From Pseudomonas peradeniyensis (GTDB lineage: Bacteria > Pseudomonadota > Gammaproteobacteria > Pseudomonadales > Pseudomonadaceae), in contig NZ_JABWRJ020000001.1 of assembly GCF_014268935.2 (NCBI RefSeq), forward strand, positions 1,798,001 to 1,862,000: DNA of 64,000 nt, read 5' to 3'. The notes below the pieces were generated by a model, which was not told the origin of the DNA, did no database searches, and saw only the letters and a program-made list of their open reading frames with translations. Positions 1-8,368 of this stretch are shown here, piece by piece (position 1 is the stretch's first letter; each line of letters starts with the position of its first letter). The position numbers were made by a program, and so were the translations under genes.

Positions 1-811
1 GGCCCAGGCCGGCGTGCGCTACTCGCTGCAGAATCCGCAGGCCTACCTGGACAGCAACCTCGCCGGTTTTCTCAACATTCTCGAAGGTTGCCGCCGCCAT
101 CCGGTCAAGCACCTGCTGTACGCCTCGTCCAGCTCGGTGTATGGCGCCAACCAACAGACGCCCTATCGAGTGCAGGATCCGGTGGACCATCCGCTGTCGC
201 TGTATGCCGCCACCAAGAAGGCCAACGAGGCCATGGCCCACAGCTACAGCCACCTTTATGGCATTCCCTGCAGCGGCCTGCGCTTCTTTACCGTGTATGG
301 CCCCTGGGGTCGCCCGGACATGTCGCCGATGCAGTTTGCCAAGGCGATCAGCGAAGGCCGGCCGATCCAGCTGTTCAACCATGGCCGCCACCAGCGCGAC
401 TTCACCTACATCGACGACATCGTCGAAAGCCTGGTGCGGCTGATCCCCCTGCCCCCGGTCGCCGACCCGCAGTGGGACGCGCTCGCCCCGGACCCGGCCA
501 GCAGCCACGCGCCCTGGCGCCTGTACAACATCGGCGGGCAGCGCCCGGTGGAGCTGCTCGACTACCTGGCCCTGCTGGAGAAGCACCTGCAGCGCAACGC
601 GGTGATCGAACTGCTGCCGTTGCAGCCGGGCGATGTGCTGGCCACCTGCGCCGACGCCAGCGCCCTGGCCAGGGTCACCGGTTTCACCCCACAGATAGGT
701 CTTGATGAAGGGCTCGGGCGCTTCGTCGCCTGGTTCAAGAGCTACCACTCGCCCGCCGCCAGCGAAGCGGCGCCCACGGGCGAGCAGCCAGATCAGCGGA
801 GGGCGGTATGA
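1..811 (+). CDS. NAD-dependent sugar-nucleotide epimerase (5' end cut by window)
   Basis: Short-chain dehydrogenase/reductase-type epimerase of the UDP-glucuronate 4-epimerase kind, which would supply a nucleotide sugar to the polysaccharide operon. The reading frame is open from base 2 and reads AQAGVRYS, the segment that in this family follows the HLAAQ motif, so the first 70-90 residues with the Rossmann GxxGxxG are outside the window. The catalytic Ser/Tyr/Lys set is visible (YASSSSVYG, then YAATK). FFTVYGPWGRPDM is the typical substrate-side motif. An in-frame GTG at 14 is a codon inside the gene, not a start. The stop overlaps the next start (ATGA). The family is clear; the exact substrate is not. 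Confidence 0.9.
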   Translation, partial: AQAGVRYSLQNPQAYLDSNLAGFLNILEGCRRHPVKHLLYASSSSVYGANQQTPYRVQDPVDHPLSLYAATKKANEAMAHSYSHLYGIPCSGLRFFTVYGPWGRPDMSPMQFAKAISEGRPIQLFNHGRHQRDFTYIDDIVESLVRLIPLPPVADPQWDALAPDPASSHAPWRLYNIGGQRPVELLDYLALLEKHLQRNAVIELLPLQPGDVLATCADASALARVTGFTPQIGLDEGLGRFVAWFKSYHSPAASEAAPTGEQPDQRRAV

Positions 812-1554
812 CAGGACAACCCAAGAGCGCGCAACTGCAGGCGCTGTACCAGGACAAACGCATGGACCCGGCGCACCGGCAGCGCATCGATGCCGCCATC
901 CACATGCAGGGCCGTGGTTGGATGACCGGCCGCGGCGGGGGCCGCCCGTGGACGCTGTCGCGCACCAACCGCGTGCTGTCGTGCCTGGCCGCGCTGACCC
1001 TGCTGCTGCTGCTGTCGCCGGTGTTCCTGGTGCTGGCGCTGCTGATCAAGCTGTCCAGCAAGGGCCCGGTGTTCTTCGTGCAAAAGCGCACCGGCTACCG
1101 GGGCCGCGCCTTCGGCATGTACAAGTTCCGCACCATGGTGGCCAACGCCGAGGCGCTGAAGGACTCGCTACGCCACCTGAACAAGCACGGCGCCGAATCC
1201 ATCGATTTCAAGATCGACAAGGACCCGCGCATCACCTCGATAGGCGGCTGGCTGCGCCGCAGCAGCCTGGACGAACTGCCCAACCTGATCAACGTGGTCA
1301 CCGGCGACATGCGCCTGGTCGGCCCGCGCCCCACCTCGTTCAACGCCTACCGCTACCACGACAACCACCTGGCGCGGCTGTCGATCTACCCGGGCATGAC
1401 CGGCCTGTGGCAGATCTCCGGACGCAGCAATATCGACTTTGACCAACGCGTAGAACTGGACCTGAGCTACATCAACGAACAGAGCCTGATGCTGGACCTG
1501 AAGATCCTGCTCAAGACCCCGTTCAAAGTCTTCACTGGCCACGGAGCAAGCTGA
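808..1554 (+). CDS. Priming undecaprenyl-phosphate sugar phosphotransferase
   Basis: Bacterial sugar transferase (WcaJ/WbaP catalytic-domain type) that loads the first sugar-1-phosphate onto undecaprenyl phosphate at the inner membrane. The protein has 248 residues. It has one hydrophobic segment at about 51-77, then the family signatures KFRTM, a DPRIT/WLRR stretch, SLDELPNLINV, RLVGPRP and YPGMTGLWQISGRS. It lacks the extra N-terminal membrane helices of full-length WbaP, so it is a short, single-anchor form. The ATG overlaps the stop of the epimerase, so translation is probably coupled. A single priming enzyme fits a Wzx/Wzy pathway with the flippase and ligase downstream. Confidence 0.93.
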   Translation: MTGQPKSAQLQALYQDKRMDPAHRQRIDAAIHMQGRGWMTGRGGGRPWTLSRTNRVLSCLAALTLLLLLSPVFLVLALLIKLSSKGPVFFVQKRTGYRGRAFGMYKFRTMVANAEALKDSLRHLNKHGAESIDFKIDKDPRITSIGGWLRRSSLDELPNLINVVTGDMRLVGPRPTSFNAYRYHDNHLARLSIYPGMTGLWQISGRSNIDFDQRVELDLSYINEQSLMLDLKILLKTPFKVFTGHGAS

Positions 1555-1555
1555 G

Positions 1556-2203
1556 ATGGACGGTTCATCCTCGAGAAGCCTGACGATCGCTACCCCAAGC
1601 GAGACCAACCTGACCTCCACCGTGCTCGACCTCGACCAGCGCACCCTGCTGCTGACCGCGGCCAACACCGGCAGCGGCACCAGTACCAGCGCCCTGGCCT
1701 TCGCCAGCCAGCTGGCACTGATGAGCGCGGGCAACGTGCTGCTGATCGACGCCAGCCTCAGCCCCGGCGGCCTCAGCCAGCAGCTGGGCCTGGGCAAGCT
1801 GCGCGGCTACAGCGATCTGCTGTTCAACCAGGACACCCCGCCGTTGGCCCAGGACTGCATCGTGCGCCTGTCCGACCAGCCCTTCGACGTGCTGCCGGTG
1901 GGCACCTGGAAGCGCGGCCGCGACCGCCTCGACCACGAGCAGTTGCGCGTGCTGCTGCACCAGCTGAGCAACCAGTACCGCTTCGTGGTGATCGACGGCG
2001 AAGCCATCTACGCCAGCGCCGACAGCCTGGTCATCGGCACCCTGGTCGACGGCGTGATCCTGGTGGTGTGCGCCGAGGAGACCCGCTGGGAGGTCGCCCA
2101 GGCCGCCAGCCAGCGCCTGACCCAGGCCGGCGCGCGATTGATAGGCAGCGTGTTCAACAAGCGCAAGTACTACATGCCCAAGTGGCTGTACGAAAATCTC
2201 TGA
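1556..2203 (+). CDS. Tyrosine-kinase-like (CpsD/CapB-type) ATPase with degenerate Walker motifs
   Basis: Has the size (215 residues) and fold signature of the cytoplasmic ATPase that pairs with a Wzz/GumC membrane protein, as in CpsD or CapB. The P-loop reads NTGSGTSTSA where active family members have GEGKS/T, so the nucleotide-binding Lys is Thr. The Walker A' stretch reads VLLIDASLSPGG, so the second Asp and following Arg of LLIDADLR are missing. Three tyrosines sit in the last 11 residues (KYYMPKWLYENL), like the phosphorylated tail of BY-kinases. It lies between the priming transferase and the export lipoprotein. It may be a regulatory pseudo-kinase; that is inference. Confidence 0.75.
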   Translation: MDGSSSRSLTIATPSETNLTSTVLDLDQRTLLLTAANTGSGTSTSALAFASQLALMSAGNVLLIDASLSPGGLSQQLGLGKLRGYSDLLFNQDTPPLAQDCIVRLSDQPFDVLPVGTWKRGRDRLDHEQLRVLLHQLSNQYRFVVIDGEAIYASADSLVIGTLVDGVILVVCAEETRWEVAQAASQRLTQAGARLIGSVFNKRKYYMPKWLYENL

Positions 2204-2216
2204 GAGGCCGCACAGG

Positions 2217-3245
2217 ATGAACGCCATGAGATATCCATCGATTGCCCTGTGCGTGCTGGCCCTGGCCGGCTGCGCCAGCCAGGAAGACCGCCAGATGCCG
2301 GTGCAGATCCTCACCGCGCCGCCAGCCGAGAGCCAGGCCACCGAAGTCGCCCGCCGCGAGCAGGTACTGCGCCCGCAGGACGTGCTGGAGGTGATCTTCC
2401 ACGTCAGCAACCGGTCGGCCGGGGTCTACCGCATCCAGTCCGGCGACACCCTGGACCTGAACTTCATGGCCGCCAGCGGCCTGAACGGCAACCAGCTGGT
2501 GCAGCCCGACGGCAGCATCACCCTGCCCAGCACCAACGCCGCGGTGCGCGTCGAGGGCATGACCCCCGGCGAGGCCGAGAGCGCCATCCGCCAGGCCTAC
2601 CAGGACAAGCGGGTGTTCAAGCCCAACCGTGACCAGGTCACCGTGCGGGTGATCAGCCCGATGACCGACGAGGTCAACCTGAAGAACGCCCTCAACCACC
2701 CCGGCACCGGCATGAGCCGCGACATCACCGTGGGCAACGACGGGCGTGCCACCTTCCCGGAAATCGGCTCGGTGCCGCTGCAGGGCATGACCGTCAACCA
2801 GCTGCGCGACTACCTCAACGAGCGCTACGCCACCCTGCCCGGGCGCATGAGCGTGGACGTACTGCTCAAGTCCACCGCCGCCAACGAGATCTACGTGCTC
2901 GGCGAAGTCGGCCAGCCCGGCGCCTTCCAGATCCGCCGCCCGGTATCGGTGCTCGAGGCACTTACCCTGGCCCGCGGCCCGACCCTGAAGGCCAAGCTTG
3001 GCTCGGTGGTGATCATGCGCCGTGAGGGCAACACCGTGCACGCAGTCAACTACGACGTCGACCAGGCGCTGTCCGGCGGCACCCAGAAGCTCGCCTACCT
3101 GCAGCCCGAGGACATGCTCTACGTGCCCAAGACCAAGCTGGCCAGCGCCGCCGAGTTGTCGCGGCAACTGGCCGACGTGGTGCTGTTCCAGGGCTTCGGC
3201 TTCAGCTTCAGCTACCGCGTCGACAACAAAGAAAGCAACGACTGA
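2217..3245 (+). CDS. Outer-membrane polysaccharide export lipoprotein, Wza-like
   Basis: Forms the outer-membrane/periplasmic export channel for the polysaccharide. It has a signal peptide with lipobox LAGC (Cys at about residue 19), a polysaccharide-export (Poly_export) domain beginning near LRPQDVLEVIF, and SLBB-type repeats, the last around EIYVLGEVGQPGAFQIRRPVS. At 342 residues it is near the usual length. Two starts are possible, ATG 2217 (GAGAGG upstream) and ATG 2226 (AGGA upstream). Both leave the lipobox in place. It is followed after 14 bases by the Wzz/GumC-like gene, the usual Wza-Wzc order. Confidence 0.93.
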   Translation: MNAMRYPSIALCVLALAGCASQEDRQMPVQILTAPPAESQATEVARREQVLRPQDVLEVIFHVSNRSAGVYRIQSGDTLDLNFMAASGLNGNQLVQPDGSITLPSTNAAVRVEGMTPGEAESAIRQAYQDKRVFKPNRDQVTVRVISPMTDEVNLKNALNHPGTGMSRDITVGNDGRATFPEIGSVPLQGMTVNQLRDYLNERYATLPGRMSVDVLLKSTAANEIYVLGEVGQPGAFQIRRPVSVLEALTLARGPTLKAKLGSVVIMRREGNTVHAVNYDVDQALSGGTQKLAYLQPEDMLYVPKTKLASAAELSRQLADVVLFQGFGFSFSYRVDNKESND

Positions 3246-3259
3246 CCGGGGGACGGACC

Positions 3260-4834
3260 ATGACCACGCAACCCAAAGAAAACTATGTGCATGAGTTCTT
3301 CCGCATCTTCTTCGCCAACCGCCAGCTGGTGAAAAGGGTGTTCCTGGTGTTCGCGGTGATTGCCGTGCTGTTGCCGCTGGTGCTCAAGCAGAGCTTCGAC
3401 ATCACCGCCGAAGTCATCGTGCAGTCCAAGAAGCTCTCGCAGAGCGACACCACTTCTGCGCTCAGCCAGCAGGCCGACCAGTTCATCCCGCCGTCGCTGG
3501 CCGACATGGAGACCGAGAGCAACATCCTGCGCTCGCCGACCCTGATCCGTCAGACCATCGGCGAGCTGCGCAAGGAAGGCCACTACCCGGACGAGCCCGG
3601 CCTGCTGCGCCGTACCGTGCTCGACCCGGTGCGCCACGCGGTGTTCGACCCGCTGCACCGGCTGTTCGGCAACACCGTGGCCGATGACCGCGACACCCAG
3701 CTCGACACCCTCACCGACCAGGCGGTCAAGGATCTCAAGGTCGAGACCCTGCCCGGCTCCAACGTGATCTCCATCACCTACAGCGCCGACGATCCGAAGC
3801 TGGGCACGCTGTTCGTCAGCCGCCTGCTGGAGAACTTCCTGGCCAACCGCCAGGACCTGCAGTCCAACGAGCTGCCCGAGGCGTTCTACGAGCAGAAGAA
3901 ACTGCACTACCAGGCCCGCCTGGGCGACCTGGAAAGCCAGCGCCTGGGGCTGCTGACCGCCATCGGCTCGTCGGACCCCAAGGAAGAGATCACCTTCCGC
4001 CTCAATGCCATCAACACCGAGGAGCAGGCGCTCAACCTGCAGCGTGACCGCCAGCTGCAGAACCAGAAGTGGCTCGACTACCTGCAGAGCAGCCTGGCAG
4101 CGGCCAGCAAGGCGAGGATGGCCGACTACGCGTTCCCCTACACCTTCACCACCACGGTCGACAACGTCGCCTTCGAGGACCGCGAGATCAAGCAGCTCGG
4201 CGAACAGCTGACCACCCAGCTGGCCCGCTACAACGGCGACGCCACGGTGTTCCAGCCGGGCTCCGACCAGATGGTCATGGCCCGCCAGCAGATCGCCCAG
4301 TTGCGCGCGCAGTTCCTCAAGATCGTCGAGAACCGCATCCGTGAACGCCAGCAGGATCTGGCCGTGACCCAGCAGGTGATCGAGCAGAAGACCCAGCGCA
4401 TTGCCGACTACAGCAAGCGCATCCTCCAGCTGCGCGAGACCCAGAGCAAGACCCGCCAGCTGGACACCGAGATCGATGCCCTGCACAAGGCCTTCTCTAC
4501 CTACGCCCAGCGTTACGAGGAAAGCCGCGGCCAGGGCCTGCTCGACGGCAGCCAGTCCAACGCGCGGATCCTCAGCGCGCCCTACGAGCCCACCGCGGCG
4601 AGCTTCCCGAAACCTGGCCTGATCATTCCGTTCGGCCTGGTCACCGGCCTGCTGCTGGCGATCGCCGTGGTCTACGTCAGGGAGTTCTTCGACCACCGCT
4701 TCAAGCATCCGGCGCAGATCAGCCACGAGCTGGGCCTGCCGGTGCTGCTGGTGATCAACGACCAGGCCCCGGCGCTGCCCAACCCGCACAAGAGCTGGTC
4801 GCTGCCACGCCTGTGGCACTGGGTGCGCAATTGA
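3260..4834 (+). CDS. Chain-length determinant/polysaccharide co-polymerase, GumC/Wzc N-domain type
   Basis: Inner-membrane protein that controls chain length and joins the polymerase to the export channel. The 524 residues run: short cytoplasmic head, first membrane segment (about 29-46, VFLVFAVIAVLLPLVL), a long periplasmic region rich in coiled coil (about 200-420, with LESQRLGLLTAI and RERQQDLAVTQQ), the family motif PYEPTAASFPKPGL, and the second membrane segment (about 455-475). There is no cytoplasmic kinase domain; the ATPase-like partner is the separate gene at 1556. The next gene begins inside its last codons. Confidence 0.92.
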   Translation: MTTQPKENYVHEFFRIFFANRQLVKRVFLVFAVIAVLLPLVLKQSFDITAEVIVQSKKLSQSDTTSALSQQADQFIPPSLADMETESNILRSPTLIRQTIGELRKEGHYPDEPGLLRRTVLDPVRHAVFDPLHRLFGNTVADDRDTQLDTLTDQAVKDLKVETLPGSNVISITYSADDPKLGTLFVSRLLENFLANRQDLQSNELPEAFYEQKKLHYQARLGDLESQRLGLLTAIGSSDPKEEITFRLNAINTEEQALNLQRDRQLQNQKWLDYLQSSLAAASKARMADYAFPYTFTTTVDNVAFEDREIKQLGEQLTTQLARYNGDATVFQPGSDQMVMARQQIAQLRAQFLKIVENRIRERQQDLAVTQQVIEQKTQRIADYSKRILQLRETQSKTRQLDTEIDALHKAFSTYAQRYEESRGQGLLDGSQSNARILSAPYEPTAASFPKPGLIIPFGLVTGLLLAIAVVYVREFFDHRFKHPAQISHELGLPVLLVINDQAPALPNPHKSWSLPRLWHWVRN

Positions 4835-6039
4835 ACGCCGCGCTGCACGCCGGCCGGCCGATCCTGCACCTGCTCGGCAGTGGCGGGTTCTACGGCGCCG
4901 AGCGCATGCTCCTGGACCACTGCCAGGCCACCCCCGGCCAGCATCGGGTGCTGTTCCTCGATGCCCCGGCGGAACTGGTGGCACGCTTTCGCGAGGCAGG
5001 CGTCGCATGCGACACCTGCCATGGGCTGGGGGCGGTGCTCAAGATACTCGGCGCGCAGCGCGGCCAACGGCCGTTGGTCAACAGCCACAACTTCAAGGGC
5101 CAGCTGTTCGGCTGGATCGGCGCCACCCTGTGGCGCCTGCCGATGGTCAGCACCCAGCATGGTTTCACCCCGCGCAGCCGCAAGCAGCGTTTCTACACCT
5201 GGCTGAGCCTGCAACTGTGCCGCACGCCGACGGTGGACACGGTGGTGTGCGTGGCCGAGAGCATCGCCCGCATCCATCGCGATGCCGGCGTGCCCGAGGC
5301 CAAGTTGCGGGTGATACCCAACGGGCTGCCCGAGATCTGTGAAGCGGGCGCCAAGGATCGCGTGGGAGCGGCGGTGCGCCGATGCGACTTGCCCCGCGAT
5401 GGCGATGCTGGACACGACACCGAATCGCGGGGCAAGTCGCATCGGCGCACCGCCGCTCCCACGCCAGGACCTCACCACTGCGATAAAGCCCCCTGGCTCG
5501 CCGCCTACGTCGGCCGCCTGTCCAGCGAAAAAGGCCCCGACCTGTTCCTCGACACCCTGATCCCGGTGTGCCAGCGCCACCCACAGGTCCACGCCGTGAT
5601 GCTCGGTGAAGGCCCCGAGCGTGACACCCTGCAGGCCCGCATCGACGCCGCCGGCCTTACCGGGCGCATCACCTTGCCGGGCTTCCAGCGCGACATGCGC
5701 GGCTGGATGAAGCGCCTGGACGCCCTGGTCATCAGCTCACGCACCGAAGGCACGCCGATGATCCTGCTCGAGGCCATGCAGGACGGCGTGCCAGTAGTGG
5801 CCTTCGGTGTCGGCGGCATTCCCGACGTCATCGAACACGGGCGCAACGGTCTGTTGGCCGCCCCGCTGGCCAGCGCCGAACTGGGCGAACACCTCGAGGC
5901 CCTGCTCGTGGATCCCGCGCAGGCCGCCGAGCTGGTCGCCGGCGCCCGCCGCACGCAACGCGAACGCTACCACCTGCCGACCCTGGCACAACGCTGGGCC
6001 CTGGTATATCGGGGCACGGCCGAGGAGGTTGTCGCATGA
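4813..6039 (+). CDS. Family 4 glycosyltransferase with an in-frame REP palindrome
   Basis: Retaining GT-B glycosyltransferase. The N-terminal half has HLLGSGGFYGAERML and the C-terminal half has AAYVGRLSSEKGPDLFL, MLGEGPERDTL, and SSRTEGTPMILLEAMQDGVPVVAFGVGGIPDVI, the acceptor and UDP/GDP-sugar binding signatures. Between the halves, residues about 183-217 are encoded by a perfect inverted REP repeat (5361-5463) that keeps the frame and adds about 40 Arg/Ala/Pro-rich residues in the interdomain linker. The start is uncertain: GTG 4813 or TTG 4831, both overlapping the previous gene and neither with a strong ribosome binding site. Whether the enzyme is active cannot be told from the sequence. 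Confidence 0.85.
   Translation: MALGAQLNAALHAGRPILHLLGSGGFYGAERMLLDHCQATPGQHRVLFLDAPAELVARFREAGVACDTCHGLGAVLKILGAQRGQRPLVNSHNFKGQLFGWIGATLWRLPMVSTQHGFTPRSRKQRFYTWLSLQLCRTPTVDTVVCVAESIARIHRDAGVPEAKLRVIPNGLPEICEAGAKDRVGAAVRRCDLPRDGDAGHDTESRGKSHRRTAAPTPGPHHCDKAPWLAAYVGRLSSEKGPDLFLDTLIPVCQRHPQVHAVMLGEGPERDTLQARIDAAGLTGRITLPGFQRDMRGWMKRLDALVISSRTEGTPMILLEAMQDGVPVVAFGVGGIPDVIEHGRNGLLAAPLASAELGEHLEALLVDPAQAAELVAGARRTQRERYHLPTLAQRWALVYRGTAEEVVA
5361..5463. repeat. REP palindrome pair inside a glycosyltransferase gene
   Basis: Two 40-base arms (5361-5400 and 5424-5463) are exact reverse complements around a 23-base loop. Each arm has the Pseudomonas REP features: GTGGGAGCGGC at the outer end and CTTGCCCCGCGAT at the inner end. 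REP pairs normally lie between genes; seven other complete or partial REP-type units in this window do. Confidence 0.95.
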
Positions 6040-7406
6040 TCATTCCCCTGTCGCTGGTGGCCCTGGTGGCCCTGCTGAGCCTGGGGCTGCTGGCCAGCCC
6101 CTACCCGTTCCTGGCCCCCGGCGGCGTGATCGGCCTGGCCGGCGTGCTGGTGCTGTACCGCAAGCCGGCCTGGGGACTGCTGGCGATCGCCACCCTGGTG
6201 CCGCTGGAGGGGCTGCTCAAGGACGGCCTGGTGTCCGGCGCCAAACTGGTGGGCATCGGCCTGGTGCTGATCCTCAGCCTGCAGCTGGCGGTGCGCCAGT
6301 TGCCCGGCGAGCGCCTGCGCAGCAACCAGTGGCGCCTGCTGCTGCCGTTCATGGCCCTGTACCTGCTGAGCCTGTGGACCAGCGACGACCTGGCGCTGTC
6401 GGGCGGTCACCTGCGCGAGTTGCTGGTGGGCCTGGTGGTGTTCGTCATCACCCTGCTGGTCGGCCGCGACCTCAACCTGCCGATGCTGGCCCGGCTGATC
6501 ACCGTCAGCGTGTGCGTCACCTGCCTGTTCGCGATCTTCTCCACCAAGTACCAGGAACAGGGCCGCGCCTCGGCCATGCTCGACCCCAACGCCTTCGCCC
6601 TGCTGATCACCATCGCCATGCCGCTGGGGCTGTGGCTGGCGATCAAGGCCCGGCAGATCCCGATCAAGCTGTTCTGGGTCGGCTGCTGCCTGTTGCTGCT
6701 GGTGGGCATGACCAAGACCGAGTCGCGCTCGGGGCTGGTGGTACTGCTGATCAGCCTGGGCATCGTGCTGTACAACTACCGCGAACAGCTGACCTACATC
6801 CGCCCGCGCCACCTGGGCTTCGCCATGCTTGGCCTGGCCATCGTCCTGCCCCTGGGCGTGGCGTTGATGCCGGCGGGCTATGCCGAACGCATCCAGTCGC
6901 TGATGCTGCTCAAGTCCGGGGTCAACGCGCACCAGGACGAATCGCTGGGCCGACGCGCCTCCTACCTGGTGGTGGGCAAGGAGATGATCAGCCACAGCCC
7001 GCTGCTCGGCACCGGCCCCGGCACCTTCCCGCTGCACTACGCCGACACCGGCTTCTCCAAGGCCTTCGCCCCGGTCAACAGCAAGACCACCGACCTCTAC
7101 CGCCGCGCCCACAACACCTACCTGGAGCTGTTCAGCGAGGTCGGCCTGCCGGCGGGCCTGCTGTTCGTCGGCATGATCTTTCTCGCCCTGCGCAACTTCT
7201 GGCAGGCCCGCGCCGCCTTCCGCGCGGCCGGTGATGCGGATCGCGCCGACCTGATGACCCACCTGACCATGAGCATGCTGGCCATCGGCCTGTTCCTGAT
7301 GTTCCTCAGCGCCCCCAGCCACAAGTACCTGTGGCTGATGCTGGCGCTGTCCAGCGTGCTGCTGGGCCAGGCCCGTGAGCAACAGCCGGTGGAGGTGGCC
7401 CGATGA
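6036..7406 (+). CDS. O-antigen ligase/polymerase family membrane protein (Wzy_C)
   Basis: Polytopic inner-membrane protein (456 residues, about 10-12 hydrophobic segments) of the O-antigen ligase/Wzy superfamily. The Wzy_C region is marked by TKTESRSGLVVLLIS, a large periplasmic loop with GTGPGTFPLHYADTG, and RAHNTYLELFSEVGLPAGLL, where the conserved His and Glu lie. In an operon with flippase, Wza and Wzz proteins it is most likely the polymerase that joins repeat units, though the family also contains ligases. The start overlaps the preceding stop (ATGA). Confidence 0.88.
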   Translation: MIIPLSLVALVALLSLGLLASPYPFLAPGGVIGLAGVLVLYRKPAWGLLAIATLVPLEGLLKDGLVSGAKLVGIGLVLILSLQLAVRQLPGERLRSNQWRLLLPFMALYLLSLWTSDDLALSGGHLRELLVGLVVFVITLLVGRDLNLPMLARLITVSVCVTCLFAIFSTKYQEQGRASAMLDPNAFALLITIAMPLGLWLAIKARQIPIKLFWVGCCLLLLVGMTKTESRSGLVVLLISLGIVLYNYREQLTYIRPRHLGFAMLGLAIVLPLGVALMPAGYAERIQSLMLLKSGVNAHQDESLGRRASYLVVGKEMISHSPLLGTGPGTFPLHYADTGFSKAFAPVNSKTTDLYRRAHNTYLELFSEVGLPAGLLFVGMIFLALRNFWQARAAFRAAGDADRADLMTHLTMSMLAIGLFLMFLSAPSHKYLWLMLALSSVLLGQAREQQPVEVAR

Positions 7407-8368
7407 GCCGGGTGAGCATCGTCGTCCCGATGTTCAACGAGGCCCGCCATATCGGCCGCACCCTGGACGCCGCCCGGCGCTCGGCCAGCGCCGCAGGCCT
7501 GGCCTGCGAGCTGATCGTGGCGGACAACGGCTCCAGCGACGACGGCCCGCGGATCGCCCGTGAGCACGGCGCCCAGGTGCTGACCCTGCCCGGGGTGGCC
7601 ATCGGCGCCCTGCGCAACGCCGGCGTGGCCGCCAGCCAGGGCGAATGGCTGGCCTTCCTCGACGCCGACATCGAGGTGCCCGAGCACTGGCTGGACCTGC
7701 TGCTGGACCTGCAGCGCCGCGGCGAAGGCGACGTCTTCGCCCTCGACTGCGACACCCCGCGCCACGCCCCGTGGTTCGCCCAGGCCTGGCAACGGCGCAC
7801 CCTGCGCACCGGGCAGACGGTGCAGGACTGCACCTGGCTGCCCACCCCCAACCTGCTGATGCGCCGCAGCTGGTTCGAGCAGGTCGGCGGTTTCGACGAG
7901 CGCCTGCGTACCGGCGAGGACAAGGACTTCACCCTGCGCCTGCACGAGTCCGGCGCCCGCCTGCGCGTGCTGCGTCAACCCGCGGTGCTGCACTGGGGCT
8001 ATGAAGCCAACTGGCGTGAATGGCTGGGCAAGGAGATGTGGCGCCAGGGCAGCCACCTGCAACTGCTGCGCAGTCATGGCGTGAGCCTGCGCCTGCTGCG
8101 CTTCCCGCTGCTTTCGGTGGGGGCCTGGGTGCTGGACGCCATGGCCCTGTCGGCCCTGCTCGACGGTTTCCCCCATGTCGCCCTGTTCTTCCTGCTGGTC
8201 AGCGCCCTGCCCGCGCTGTTCCTGAGCCTGCGCCAGAGCCGCCGGCACCGAGACCCGCTGCTCACCCTGCAACTCTGGGGCCTGCACTGGCTGCGCCTGC
8301 ACCTGGCCGGCGCGGCGTTCATCCTCAGCCTGTTCAACCGCACTGCAAGGAGGCCCGCCCGTGGCTGA
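7403..8368 (+). CDS. Family 2 glycosyltransferase
   Basis: GT-A fold, inverting glycosyltransferase of 321 residues. The N-terminus reads VSIVVPMFNEARHIGRTL, followed by ADNGSSDDG and FLDADIEVP (nucleotide-sugar and metal binding). GEDKDFTLRL supplies the region with the catalytic base. The last 90 residues contain one or two hydrophobic segments (FPLLSVGAWVLDAMALSALL and VALFFLLVSALPALFL), so it is membrane-associated. It overlaps the genes on both sides by a few bases, in the repeat-unit assembly part of the operon. Confidence 0.92.
   Translation: MSRVSIVVPMFNEARHIGRTLDAARRSASAAGLACELIVADNGSSDDGPRIAREHGAQVLTLPGVAIGALRNAGVAASQGEWLAFLDADIEVPEHWLDLLLDLQRRGEGDVFALDCDTPRHAPWFAQAWQRRTLRTGQTVQDCTWLPTPNLLMRRSWFEQVGGFDERLRTGEDKDFTLRLHESGARLRVLRQPAVLHWGYEANWREWLGKEMWRQGSHLQLLRSHGVSLRLLRFPLLSVGAWVLDAMALSALLDGFPHVALFFLLVSALPALFLSLRQSRRHRDPLLTLQLWGLHWLRLHLAGAAFILSLFNRTARRPARG

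Noticed and set aside
2154..3167. Long - strand open frame opposite the export lipoprotein gene
   Set aside because: A typical high-GC antisense shadow (Gly/His/Val/Ala-rich, no domain), while the + strand has a clear Wza-like protein.
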